This document shows positions 7,459-15,361 of a stretch of 54,990 nt of DNA, piece after piece. Numbering within the stretch: the first letter of the stretch is position 1; every line of letters starts with the position of its first letter. Source of the stretch: Clostridiales bacterium (GTDB lineage: Bacteria; Bacillota; Clostridia; DUOD01); assembly GCA_012838995.1 (NCBI GenBank), contig DUOD01000013.1, forward strand, positions 92,561 to 147,550, given 5' to 3'. The position numbers were made by a program, and so were the translations under genes. Below the pieces are notes generated by a model. It worked only from the letters and a program-made list of their open reading frames with translations, had not been told where the DNA came from and did not search any database.

Positions 7459-9372
7459 TTAATCAATTTCCTTGTTATCGATTTTCTTACGAAGAAGGGA
7501 TATAAATTCTTCCACGTCCATCACTCCGGCATCGCCGCCCTTCCTCATCCTTACGGCCACTTTTTGGCTTTCAACTTCCTTGTCGCCGATGACAAGCATA
7601 TAGGGTACCTTTTCCATCTGAGCTTCCCTAATTTTATATCCTATCTTTTCGTTCCTTAAATCCGTTTCCACCCTAAACCCGGCTTCCTTAAACCTTTTCT
7701 CCAACTTCAGGATATACTCGTTGGACCTGTCGGTGATGGACAGGAGTTTTACTTGTACGGGCGAAAGCCAAACCGGGAAGGCACCCGCAAAATGTTCAGT
7801 TATTATAGCAATGAACCTTTCTATACTGCCAAATACTACCCGGTGTATCATAACCGGTCTGTGTTTTTCGCCGTCCTGGCCAATGTATGATAAGTCAAAA
7901 CGTTCCGGCATTTGAAAATCCAGTTGTATGGTACCGCACTGCCAAGTCCTGCCCAAACAATCCTCCAGGTGGAAATCGATTTTTGGGCCGTAAAAAGCAC
8001 CGTCGCCTTCGTTTACCTTATAATCCAAATTCTTGGCCCTTAACGCTTCTTCCAATGCGTTGGTAGCCATTTCCCATTCTTCATCCGAACCCATGGAATT
8101 GTCCGGTCTAGTGGACAGTTCGATGTGATACTTAAACCCAAATACCCCGTACACATAATCCACCAGTTCTATTACACCCAGTATCTCATCCCTGACCTGG
8201 TCGGGGGTCATGAAAATATGGGCATCATCCTGGGTGAAGTTCCTGACACGCATCAAACCATGGAGGGTACCCGACAGTTCATGGCGATGCACCAGCCCCA
8301 ACTCCCCCATCCTTATAGGAAGATCCCTGTAACTGTGGATTTTTCGCTTGTAAATAATCATGCTGCCCGGACAGTTCATGGGCTTAACGGCGTAATCCAT
8401 ATCGTCGATCTGGGTAAAATACATGTTTTCTTTATAATGGTCCCAGTGACCGGATTTTATCCAAAGCTCACGGTTGAGGATAATAGGTGTTTTTATTTCC
8501 TGATACCCCCTTTTGGCATGTTCTTCCCTCCAAAAGTTTTCCAGGGAGTTTCTTATTATCATGCCTTTGGGGTGGAAAAATGGAAACCCCGGTCCTTCTT
8601 CGTGGATGCTAAATAGGTCCAGTTCCTTGCCAAGTTTTCTGTGGTCCCGTTTCTTTGCTTCTTCCAAGCGTTTAAGGTATTCATTCAAAAGGGACTTTTT
8701 GCTGAAGGAAGTGCCATATATCCTCTGAAGCATCTTGTTGTTCTCATCACCCCGCCAGTACGCCCCGGCAACATTTAAAAGTTTCATGGCTTTTATCTTG
8801 CCGGTGGACGGCAGATGGGGCCCTGCACACAGGTCCACAAAATCCCCTTGCTTGTAGAAAGATATGACGGCATCATCATCCAATTCTTTTATCAGCTCCA
8901 CCTTATAGGGCTCATTCATTTGCTCCATCAATGTAATTGCTTCATCCCGGGGCAGTTCATACCTTTCCAGCTTTAAATCTTCCTTAACTATCTTTTTCAT
9001 TTCCTTTTCAATGGTTTCCAAGTCCTCTGCGGTAAAGGGTTTGTCCACGTCAAAGTCATAATAAAAACCGTTTTCTATGGAGGGACCGATGGCCAGCTTA
9101 GCCTGTGGGAACAGACGTTTAACCGCCTGGGCCAGTACGTGGGCGGTGGTGTGGCGATAGACCGACATACCCTCGTCACTGTCTAAAGTTAATATATTAA
9201 GGGTGTGCTCACCCTCCTCCACCGTGGTATTCAGGTCGGTGACCCTGCCGTCCAGTTGTGCGGCAACGGCCGCCCTGGCCAGCCCGGGGCTTATATCCTT
9301 GACTATTTCCTGAATTGTCACCGGATGGTCATAATTCTTCCTTGAACCATCCTTCAAAATTATTGTAATCAT
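7459..9372 (-). CDS. thrS: Threonine-tRNA ligase
   Basis: 637-residue class II synthetase. TGS domain at about 1-62; N2 editing domain with HTTAHVLAQAVKRLF at about 73-87 and a zinc-type CAGPHLP motif near 185; catalytic core with motif 2 RHELSGTLHGLMRVRNFTQD; active-site zinc ligands including the Cys of MNCPGSM; motif 3 HRVVFGSIERF; C-terminal anticodon-binding domain at about 535-637. The start is the ATG at 9372 with GGAGG eight bases upstream; a longer frame beginning at 9405 would start before this ribosome site. A single-gene unit under a Thr T-box, followed by the infC promoter. Confidence 0.97.
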   Translation of the reverse strand: MITIILKDGSRKNYDHPVTIQEIVKDISPGLARAAVAAQLDGRVTDLNTTVEEGEHTLNILTLDSDEGMSVYRHTTAHVLAQAVKRLFPQAKLAIGPSIENGFYYDFDVDKPFTAEDLETIEKEMKKIVKEDLKLERYELPRDEAITLMEQMNEPYKVELIKELDDDAVISFYKQGDFVDLCAGPHLPSTGKIKAMKLLNVAGAYWRGDENNKMLQRIYGTSFSKKSLLNEYLKRLEEAKKRDHRKLGKELDLFSIHEEGPGFPFFHPKGMIIRNSLENFWREEHAKRGYQEIKTPIILNRELWIKSGHWDHYKENMYFTQIDDMDYAVKPMNCPGSMIIYKRKIHSYRDLPIRMGELGLVHRHELSGTLHGLMRVRNFTQDDAHIFMTPDQVRDEILGVIELVDYVYGVFGFKYHIELSTRPDNSMGSDEEWEMATNALEEALRAKNLDYKVNEGDGAFYGPKIDFHLEDCLGRTWQCGTIQLDFQMPERFDLSYIGQDGEKHRPVMIHRVVFGSIERFIAIITEHFAGAFPVWLSPVQVKLLSITDRSNEYILKLEKRFKEAGFRVETDLRNEKIGYKIREAQMEKVPYMLVIGDKEVESQKVAVRMRKGGDAGVMDVEEFISLLRKKIDNKEID

Positions 9373-9412
9373 ATAATATACCTCCGTATTACATTTTTCT
9401 GTCATATCATAA

Positions 9413-9640
9413 AAAGGAAAATCCCTGTCCCTAAAGGGACGGGATTTTATCCCGCGGTTCCACCCTAATTGATACGTGTATCCAACTCATGATGTTATAA
9501 CCCTACCGGGGTGTTTTGCTCAAAGGTGGTTTTCGAAAATCCATACCTGTGCCGGTTTTCAGCCAAGCCTGGCACTCTCTTTAAGGCTGGGTTCAATCTA
9601 CTCGTCCTTTTCATCGCAAATAATCATCATTCAATTTTAT
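9413..9640 (-). promoter_or_regulatory. T-box leader (tRNA-Thr responsive) of thrS
   Basis: The conserved T-box sequence AATTAGGGTGGAACCGCGGG is at 9451-9470. The terminator (ATCCCGTCCC / GGGACAGGGAT) is at about 9421-9446 with a T-rich tail. Stem I begins near 9630 with GCGATGAAAAGGACGAGTA. The specifier is ACC (Thr) at 9528-9530, followed by ACCTTTGAGC, the same context as the Phe specifier in the pheS leader. Uncharged tRNA-Thr should block termination. Confidence 0.92.
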
Positions 9641-9644
9641 CCTA

Positions 9645-9673
9645 ATTATATGAATAATATTTCCATATGTCAA
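9645..9673 (-). promoter_or_regulatory. Consensus promoter of the thrS leader
   Basis: TTGACA at 9668-9673 and TATAAT at 9645-9650 on the minus strand with exact 17-base spacing: a perfect sigma-A-type consensus, placed just upstream of the thrS T-box. Confidence 0.9.
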
Positions 9674-9986
9674 TATTTAAAACAAGCCTGCTGCTTACCT
9701 GTATTCTTCGCCAAAACACGGTAACAACTTTCATAGGTCTTTAAACGGCGACAACTCTGCGCAGTGCAAAAACCCGGTAAATCCATGCCGTAAGGTGATA
9801 TCTTTTTTTAGTAATACCGTGTCTTTTACCACTGCCAATGTTTTACCCAAGCTTAGCTTATGCCTGATGGCCGGTATGCTACTTTAACAATAAAAACAAG
9901 GATTCCCCAACATTAAAGCTTTGGCAAAAAGCCATTGAAAAAATTCATTGCCCGGAAATCCTTTGCTTATAATAAAAAAACTGCTT
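9674..9986 (-). other. Gene-free gap between ytxC and the thrS promoter
   Basis: No confident gene. On the minus strand a 50-codon open frame (9731-9883) reads plausibly (for example LGKTLAVVKDTVLLKKDITL) but lacks a standard start near its beginning and a ribosome site; it may be a relic or chance. No clear terminator for ytxC was identified apart from T-rich sequence near 9970. Confidence 0.35.
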
Positions 9987-10892
9987 TTATTCATTATTAT
10001 TTATATTGTTCTGGGTGCTCACCACGTTCACCCTACCGTAAAAAACGTTATTTATGGTGTCTATAAGTTCCTGGTTTTTCATCCTTTCCTTATTGTGTAT
10101 TATAATTTTATTTGGTGCTATGGTAATTAATGAACTTATAAGCAAGTCGTCATGGCTGATATCGTCATTGGAAATTTCCTTAGCCAAGTCCTCTAAAATA
10201 TCATTATCTATGATCTCCATTTCTGAGTTAAGCAGGGTGTATTTCCTGTCCAGTCCCACCAGTACATGTACCTCTTCGAACTTAGGTTCCTGGATTTCCA
10301 CAAAATATCTCAGCAACTTAATAAAGTCATTATACTCCCTTTCTATGAGATATTCATCCACAGCCATGGCCACACATTCACCGATGTCCTGCATGAAATC
10401 CTTCATTCTGAACCGAATAAAACCGTCTACTATTATACGGTCGCTATTATCAAAGTGTGAAAGCAGGCGTTGAAAAAGGATATCCTTCCATAATCTTTTA
10501 TAGTCTTCCCTTTTTTTCTCGCCCCTGGAGCCGTTAAATACCTTGCAGGCAAGATCACCTATCTTTTGACGCTCCTCCTTTGTAAAGTAACAATATTCGC
10601 TGTTTAGAATACGGTTTATTAATATACAATCCATATCTTCCAATATTACATCGGATAATACATCCGAAATATGCATTATCGCCTTTTGTTTTAATAAATC
10701 TTCACTTACAAATTCAACTTGGTCCTTACCGTATATATGCTTATCTATATTGAGCCGGCATCGGCAAAAATCTAAATTTTCGGTTTCACATACTTCAAAA
10801 TCTATATATATACCCTGGGATTGCAGTGCCTTGATTTTATCGATAAAAGTTTGTTTGACCGTCTTATCAAGTCCGATGGTACATACTTCCAT
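9987..10892 (-). CDS. ytxC: YtxC-like sporulation-associated protein
   Basis: 301-residue protein resembling the YtxC family of endospore formers, which has no defined biochemical role. There is no signal peptide or membrane segment; it is acidic and mostly helical. The more conserved C-terminal half includes FIRFRMKDFMQDIGECVA near 175-192 and DEYLIEREYNDFIKLLRYF near 196-214, the pattern I associate with this family. The start is MEVCTIGLDK at 10892, which has AAGGGAG upstream; a longer frame from 10952 lacks one. It lies 86 bases downstream of the DUF6873-like gene. Family assignment is from memory of its pattern. Confidence 0.7.
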   Translation of the reverse strand: MEVCTIGLDKTVKQTFIDKIKALQSQGIYIDFEVCETENLDFCRCRLNIDKHIYGKDQVEFVSEDLLKQKAIMHISDVLSDVILEDMDCILINRILNSEYCYFTKEERQKIGDLACKVFNGSRGEKKREDYKRLWKDILFQRLLSHFDNSDRIIVDGFIRFRMKDFMQDIGECVAMAVDEYLIEREYNDFIKLLRYFVEIQEPKFEEVHVLVGLDRKYTLLNSEMEIIDNDILEDLAKEISNDDISHDDLLISSLITIAPNKIIIHNKERMKNQELIDTINNVFYGRVNVVSTQNNINNNE

Positions 10893-10978
10893 GAAATCAC
10901 TCCCTTCTTGTAGTATTATATGAACTACAATATTTTTGTATACTGCAATCATATATGTTCAAATAATTACATAGGAAA

Positions 10979-11713
10979 CTATAGGGGAATAATGCTGCCT
11001 ATATCTTCCAGGGGGCCTTTATGTATAATGCTGGCTTTTATACCGTATTTATGTAAAAATTTTATGATGGAATCCCCGTCCGGATGGCTGTATACATCAC
11101 CGTAGAAGGCTATAACATCCCTTTTTATAAACCCGCATGTGCCGCCAATAAATCCATAGGGCATACCCTCAAGCTTTATATGCCCCGGCCTTATTAACAG
11201 TACATCCAGTCCTGCCCTGTAACCCGCCTTCTTCAATCCCATATCTGAGGTGATGAAAGCATTTTGGTCAACCGGCACGACGGAACACTTTCCATAACCC
11301 TGGTTAACATGTATAAGCCTAATCCCGTCTTTAAAATAACATTTCTTAATGACAGGGTCGGTATATTTTACGTTATGGAAGGCCGTTTCCCCGATTCTTG
11401 CTACATTATATGCAATATTGAAGGGATAGTTTCTTTTCAAAAAGGTATCCCCCACAATAAAATCTATTCCACAGGCCCTAAGGCTGTCCTTTAACGATTC
11501 ATCAATATTGGGAGCAACTATGACACGATGCCGTTGTATGGGATGGATAACTATGTCAGGATGGTAGGCAATACTGTCGTACAAATGGGAAACACGGGTG
11601 GTCTTGATTACGGCAATCCCCATATCTTCAAGGATACCGACTGATTTTTTGTTCGCTTGTCCGGATACCACAACGGCGCTAACGTTTTCACGTGCCAAAA
11701 ACGGTATGTACAT
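10979..11713 (-). CDS. DUF6873-like hypothetical protein (GME-fold candidate)
   Basis: 244-residue cytoplasmic protein of unknown function. It resembles the clostridial DUF6873 group, thought to have a guanidine-modifying-enzyme-like fold. Visible landmarks are ADIVIHPIQ-like (HPDIVIHPIQRHRVIVAPN), a segment VNQGYGKCSVVPV, and GGTCGFIKRDVIAFYGDV near the C-terminus, with conserved-looking Cys residues (GKCS, GGTCG) that could be catalytic. The start at 11713 is fixed because a longer frame to 11758 would begin inside the tRNA terminator hairpin. With no room for its own promoter after that hairpin, it probably relies on read-through from the tRNA operon. Function unknown. Confidence 0.65.
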   Translation of the reverse strand: MYIPFLARENVSAVVVSGQANKKSVGILEDMGIAVIKTTRVSHLYDSIAYHPDIVIHPIQRHRVIVAPNIDESLKDSLRACGIDFIVGDTFLKRNYPFNIAYNVARIGETAFHNVKYTDPVIKKCYFKDGIRLIHVNQGYGKCSVVPVDQNAFITSDMGLKKAGYRAGLDVLLIRPGHIKLEGMPYGFIGGTCGFIKRDVIAFYGDVYSHPDGDSIIKFLHKYGIKASIIHKGPLEDIGSIIPL

Positions 11714-11730
11714 AACCCTAACCTTTCTAA

Positions 11731-11761
11731 GAATTAAAAAAAAGTGATGAACCATCACTTT
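11731..11761 (-). terminator. Terminator of the tRNA operon
   Basis: Perfect 9-bp hairpin AAAGTGATG / CATCACTTT (11741-11761) with a three-base loop, followed on the minus strand by a run of eight or more T. It lies 30 bases beyond tRNA-Leu and just before the DUF6873-like gene. Confidence 0.85.
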
Positions 11762-11791
11762 CGTTGTCTTTATGCTTATTAAGATTTATGC

Positions 11792-11881
11792 TGGTGCCGG
11801 AGACCGGAATCGAACCGGTACGGTCTTATGGGGACCGCAGGATTTTAAGTCCTGTGCGTCTGCCAGTTCCGCCACTCCGGC
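11792..11881 (-). tRNA. tRNA-Leu (UAA)
   Basis: Type II tRNA of the minus strand with a long variable arm. Acceptor GCCGGAG pairs with CTCCGGC and the gene encodes the CCA end. The anticodon loop reads ACTTAAAAT, anticodon TAA (reads UUA/UUG). Last tRNA of the cluster. Confidence 0.96.
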
Positions 11882-11891
11882 AAAAAAAATA

Positions 11892-11966
11892 TGGAGGCGA
11901 CACCCGGATTTGAACCGGGGAATAAAGGATTTGCAGTCCTCTGCCTTACCGCTTGGCTATGTCGCC
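11892..11966 (-). tRNA. tRNA-Cys (GCA)
   Basis: Acceptor GGCGACA with TGTCGCC; TPsiC arm CCGGTTCAAATCCGG; anticodon stem-loop GGACTGCAAATCC gives anticodon GCA. CCA is encoded. Confidence 0.96.
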
Positions 11967-11976
11967 TCGAAAGAAA

Positions 11977-12051
11977 TGGAGCGGAAGACGGGATTCGAAC
12001 CCGCGTCATTCGCCTTGGCAAGGCGACGCTCTACCACTGAGCCACTCCCGC
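11977..12051 (-). tRNA. tRNA-Gly (GCC)
   Basis: Acceptor GCGGGAG with CTTCCGC; TPsiC arm GCGGGTTCGAATCCCGT; anticodon stem-loop CGCCTTGCCAAGGCG gives anticodon GCC. CCA is encoded. Confidence 0.96.
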
Positions 12052-12090
12052 AAGTAAAACCGTACAATTTTTAAGATTTGTATCTCAAGA

Positions 12091-12166
12091 TGGTGCCTCG
12101 GGGCGGAATCGAACCACCGACACGAGGATTTTCAGTCCACTGCTCTACCAACTGAGCTACCGAGGC
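12091..12166 (-). tRNA. tRNA-Phe (GAA)
   Basis: Acceptor GCCTCGG with CCGAGGC; anticodon loop ACTGAAAAT gives anticodon GAA; TPsiC arm GGTTCGATTCC. CCA is encoded. This is the cognate of the pheST T-box found elsewhere in the window. Confidence 0.96.
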
Positions 12167-12171
12167 TAGTA

Positions 12172-12248
12172 TGGCGACCCAGAAGGGACTCGAACCCTCG
12201 ACCTCCAGCGTGACAGGCTGGCATTCTAACCATCTGAACTACTGGGCC
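12172..12248 (-). tRNA. tRNA-Asp (GUC)
   Basis: Acceptor GGCCCAG with CTGGGTC; anticodon stem-loop CCAGCCTGTCACGCTGG gives anticodon GTC; TPsiC arm GGGTTCGAGTCCC. CCA is encoded. Confidence 0.96.
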
Positions 12249-12262
12249 GTTTTTTTATTACA

Positions 12263-12338
12263 TGGTGGGCGCAACAGGGCTCGAACCTATGACCCCCTGC
12301 TTGTAAGACAGGTGCTCTCCCAGCTGAGCTATGCGCCC
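12263..12338 (-). tRNA. tRNA-Val (UAC)
   Basis: Acceptor GGGCGCA with TGCGCCC; anticodon stem-loop CCTGTCTTACAAGCAGG gives anticodon TAC; CCA is encoded. First tRNA of the Val-Asp-Phe-Gly-Cys-Leu operon. Confidence 0.96.
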
Positions 12339-12370
12339 CCCTTATTCAGGCCGTTTTAACGGCAAGTATT

Positions 12371-12399
12371 AGTATATATCACATAATAAATAAAGTCAA
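12371..12399 (-). promoter_or_regulatory. Promoter of the tRNA operon
   Basis: TTGACT at 12394-12399 and TATACT at 12371-12376 on the minus strand, 17-base spacing, about 33 bases upstream of the 5' end of tRNA-Val. Confidence 0.8.
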
Positions 12400-12553
12400 A
12401 AATCACTTTTTTGCTTTTTTCACTGTTTTTTTTGATTTTCTCCTGGTTTCGTATTAATACTTATTATTACTTCCTGTTTTATCACTGTAACTAAGACCGG
12501 AAAATATTCTTTAATCCGGCCTGATGACAGAATTATGAGAATAATCCCACAAA

Positions 12554-13198
12554 TTACCTTCTTTTTTTTAGTTCGGCAGCTATATCCTCAAGTTCTACTC
12601 CTTGTTCCACCAATAGCACAGTTAAATGGTAAAACAGATCGGCTACCTCGTATGTTATCTCCTGTTTATCTTTGTTTTTGGCTGCTATGATGGTCTCGGC
12701 CGATTCTTCGCCCACTTTCTTCAATATTTTATCCAAGCCTTTATCAAATAAATAATTGGTATAGGAACCTTCCTTGGGATTTTCCCGGCGGTCTTTGACC
12801 ACGGCATACAATTCCTTTAATATATTCCCCAATTGATCGGAACCAGGGCCGTACCTTTGACGGTCGGTTTTTCCATCCCCTGCCAACCTGTTATGAAAAC
12901 ATGAATAATAACCGGTATGACAGGCATTGCCAACCTGATCCACCTTTATCAGAAGTGTATCGCCGTCGCAGTCGTAGTCTATTGACTTAACCAACTGGAA
13001 GTGTCCGGAGGTTTCACCCTTGTGCCACAGAACCTTCCTGCTCCTACTGTAGAAATGGGTTTGTCCCGTGTCAATGGTCTTTTGGAGTGATTGCTCGTTC
13101 ATATAAGCCATCATCAGTACCTGATTGGTGTTAACATCCTGGACAATGGCGGGAATTAATCCATTATCATCAAATTTGATTTTATCCAAAGATATCAT
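12554..13198 (-). CDS. hisIE: Bifunctional phosphoribosyl-AMP cyclohydrolase / phosphoribosyl-ATP pyrophosphatase
   Basis: 214-residue fusion performing histidine steps 2 and 3. The HisI part (about 1-115) shows the metal and substrate signature [14 protein letters not shown] and early GLIPAIVQD. The HisE part (about 118-214) is an all-alpha NTP pyrophosphohydrolase with [16 protein letters not shown] and [14 protein letters not shown], supplying the acidic Mg-binding residues. It is the last gene of the his operon, 18 bases after hisF. Confidence 0.97.
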   Translation of the reverse strand: MISLDKIKFDDNGLIPAIVQDVNTNQVLMMAYMNEQSLQKTIDTGQTHFYSRSRKVLWHKGETSGHFQLVKSIDYDCDGDTLLIKVDQVGNACHTGYYSCFHNRLAGDGKTDRQRYGPGSDQLGNILKELYAVVKDRRENPKEGSYTNYLFDKGLDKILKKVGEESAETIIAAKNKDKQEITYEVADLFYHLTVLLVEQGVELEDIAAELKKRR

Positions 13199-13216
13199 AT
13201 TTAGTCCTCCATTTAT

Positions 13217-13975
13217 CTATAGCCTTACAGGTATGCCCTTTGAATTTAGGTATTCCTTTACCTGTTTTATTTCCAGCTCCCGATAATGAAACAACGAAGC
13301 TGCCAATACGGCATCCGCCCCGCCACGGGTTATTACATCATAAAAATGTTCAAGCCTGCCGGCGCCGCCCGATGCTATGACCGGTATTTTTACAGCATTA
13401 GCCACGGCTGCAGTCAACTCGACGTCGTACCCGTCCTTTGTACCGTCTGCGTCCATGCTGGTAAGGAGTATCTCACCTGCTCCGGCCTGTTCAACCTCCA
13501 CCGCCCAATCCAGCACATCTCTACCTGTATTCACCCTGCCGCCGTTTAGGTATACATCCCAGCCGCCCTCTTTCCTCTTTTTCGCATCTATGGCCACCAC
13601 CACGCATTGAGATCCGAATTTTTCGGCTATTTCGGTTATCAATCGGGGACGTTTCAACGCGGCGGAGTTTATGGAAATTTTTTGGGCACCTACCTCCAAA
13701 ATATTTTCAACATCCTCAACGGTCCTTATACCGCCTCCCACCGTAAGGGGTATAGATACTTCCCGGGCAGTGCGCCTTACAACATCTGTCATTATGTCTC
13801 TACCCTCGGCGGATGCCGTTATATCCAAAAATACCAATTCATCCGCCCCCACCCGGTTGTAATGCGAAGCAATTTCCACCGGATCGCCGGCATCCTTTAA
13901 GTTTTCAAATTTCACGCCCTTTACCACCCTGCCCTTGTTCACGTCCAGACAAGGTATTACTCTCTTTATCAGCAA
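13217..13975 (-). CDS. hisF: Imidazole glycerol phosphate synthase, cyclase subunit HisF
   Basis: 252-residue (beta/alpha)8 barrel that cyclises PRFAR with ammonia normally delivered from the HisH amidotransferase. The catalytic aspartates fall in [12 protein letters not shown] at about residues 9-20 and VVAIDAKK at about 126-133; phosphate-binding loops are [13 protein letters not shown] and [13 protein letters not shown]. The start is TTG, six bases after a GGAGGG that overlaps the end of hisA. No hisH lies in the operon, so here HisF would need free ammonia or a HisH encoded elsewhere. Confidence 0.97.
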   Translation of the reverse strand: MLIKRVIPCLDVNKGRVVKGVKFENLKDAGDPVEIASHYNRVGADELVFLDITASAEGRDIMTDVVRRTAREVSIPLTVGGGIRTVEDVENILEVGAQKISINSAALKRPRLITEIAEKFGSQCVVVAIDAKKRKEGGWDVYLNGGRVNTGRDVLDWAVEVEQAGAGEILLTSMDADGTKDGYDVELTAAVANAVKIPVIASGGAGRLEHFYDVITRGGADAVLAASLFHYRELEIKQVKEYLNSKGIPVRL

Positions 13976-13977
13976 TT

Positions 13978-14697
13978 TTATCCCTCCTGTATCCTTAATG
14001 CCTCCCTTAAGTCTATCTTTCCGGTGTACAATGCCTTACCGACAATTACCCCGGATACGCCTATGGCTTTAAGTCTGGATATGTCCTCCAAACGGCTGAC
14101 ACCGCCGGAGGCGATAATGTCCATACCGGTGTTTTCCACCAGCGCTTTTGTGGTTTCCAGATTGGGACCTGTAAGCATTCCATCCTTTGCAATATCGGTA
14201 TAAATGACGGTACTGACGCCCATATCCTCCATATCCCGGGCAAGGGCCAGTACATCCAGCCGGCTGTTCTTTACCCAGCCACGGGTAGCCACCTTTCCAT
14301 CCTTAGCATCCAGCCCCACGGCTATCCTGCTACGGTAGGTATCCACCGCCGCTTTTACCATACCGGGTACCTCCACTGCTGCAGTCCCGACTATAACCCG
14401 GGCCACCCCGATATCCTCCAGCATCAGTTTTATCCTGTCTAAATCCCTAATACCGCCCCCTACCTGTACCGGAATGTCTACCGATTGGACTATATCTTTA
14501 ATTATGTCCAGGTTGGGATTATCGCCGGAAAAAGCACCGTCCAAATCCACCAAATGCAAAAACTTGGCACCGAGGGCCTCCCATCTTTGGGCCACTTCAA
14601 CCGGATTTTCACTGTAGACGGTGGTTTTATCCATATCACCCTGGAGCAGTCGCACGCATTTCCCTTGTTTAAGATCAATTGCCGGATATATGATCAT
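13978..14697 (-). CDS. hisA: ProFAR isomerase HisA
   Basis: 239-residue (beta/alpha)8 barrel catalysing the Amadori rearrangement of ProFAR to PRFAR. Catalytic residues lie in [18 protein letters not shown] at about 4-21 and in the middle strand [17 protein letters not shown]. Phosphate loops are [11 protein letters not shown] and [12 protein letters not shown]. The start is ATG at 14697, with GGAGGG about eight bases upstream; that ribosome site lies within the tail of the apparent hisH remnant. A longer frame to 14715 has no such site. Confidence 0.97.
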   Translation of the reverse strand: MIIYPAIDLKQGKCVRLLQGDMDKTTVYSENPVEVAQRWEALGAKFLHLVDLDGAFSGDNPNLDIIKDIVQSVDIPVQVGGGIRDLDRIKLMLEDIGVARVIVGTAAVEVPGMVKAAVDTYRSRIAVGLDAKDGKVATRGWVKNSRLDVLALARDMEDMGVSTVIYTDIAKDGMLTGPNLETTKALVENTGMDIIASGGVSRLEDISRLKAIGVSGVIVGKALYTGKIDLREALRIQEG

Positions 14698-14701
14698 ATA
14701 A

Positions 14702-14749
14702 CTACAGCCCTCCAAAATCCTTCAGTATTTTAAATCCTAACGTTTGAAA
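14702..14749 (-). pseudogene. hisH: Apparent C-terminal remnant of hisH
   Basis: The hisB-hisA gap, where hisH normally lies in this operon order, is only 72 bases. Its minus strand can be read FQTLGFKILKDFGGL followed by TAG. This closely resembles the last helix of HisH proteins, which end in a (L)GLKILKNF-type sequence after the conserved FHPEKS segment. The rest of the gene (about 190 codons, including the Cys-His-Glu triad) is absent. The surviving tail contains the GGAGGG ribosome site of hisA, which could explain why it was kept. The match is from memory of the family pattern and short, so chance cannot be excluded. Confidence 0.5.
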
Positions 14750-14769
14750 AACATCTATGAGCCCTTCCT

Positions 14770-15360
14770 TTATAACACGCCCTTGGTAGAAGGTATGCCC
14801 TCCATTTTATCGTCTATGGCCACCGCCTGCCTCACCGCCCTGGCCAGGGCCTTAAAAACCCCTTCTATTATATGGTGGGTATTGATACCGTAGTGTATGT
14901 TAATATGGATGGTCATACCGCTGTTATGGGCAAAGCCCCTGAGGAATTCTTCCAATAATTGTCCGTCGAACTGCCCCACCATACCATGGGGCACCTCACC
15001 CTTAAGTACCAGCAAGGGACGGCCGCTTACATCCACACAGGCAGAAACCAGGGCCTCGTCCATGGGCAGGGTTATTTGTCCGTACCTGTTGATGGACCTT
15101 TTATCGCCCAGGGCTTTTTTCAACGCCATACCCAGTACAATGCCGACATCCTCCACCGTATGATGACCGTCCACCTCAAGATCGCCTTTGCATGTAATGC
15201 TGATATCCATCAGACTGTGCTTGGCAAAGATAATGAGCATGTGATCAAAAAAACCTATCCCTGTATCAATGTCGGCTTTGCCACCGCCATCCACGTCAAG
15301 GGTGAGCTTTATATCGGTTTCGGCCGTCTTTCTGTTTACTTCCGCGCACCTGTTTTTCAT
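14770..15360 (-). CDS. hisB: Imidazoleglycerol-phosphate dehydratase
   Basis: 196-residue monofunctional HisB that dehydrates IGP to imidazole acetol phosphate. The two similar halves each carry a manganese-binding His cluster: FFDHMLIIFAKH at about 37-48 and DGHHTVEDVGI near 65-75 in the first half, and HYGINTHHIIEGVFKALA near the C-terminus in the second. There is no fused phosphatase domain; the phosphatase step is covered by hisJ nearby. The start is at 15360, just inside the hisC stop region, with AGGAGG upstream. Confidence 0.97.
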   Translation of the reverse strand: MKNRCAEVNRKTAETDIKLTLDVDGGGKADIDTGIGFFDHMLIIFAKHSLMDISITCKGDLEVDGHHTVEDVGIVLGMALKKALGDKRSINRYGQITLPMDEALVSACVDVSGRPLLVLKGEVPHGMVGQFDGQLLEEFLRGFAHNSGMTIHINIHYGINTHHIIEGVFKALARAVRQAVAIDDKMEGIPSTKGVL

Positions 15361-15361
15361 T

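Noticed and set aside
11722-11758. Longer N-terminus for the DUF6873-like protein
   Set aside because: The upstream ATG lies inside the tRNA operon terminator hairpin.
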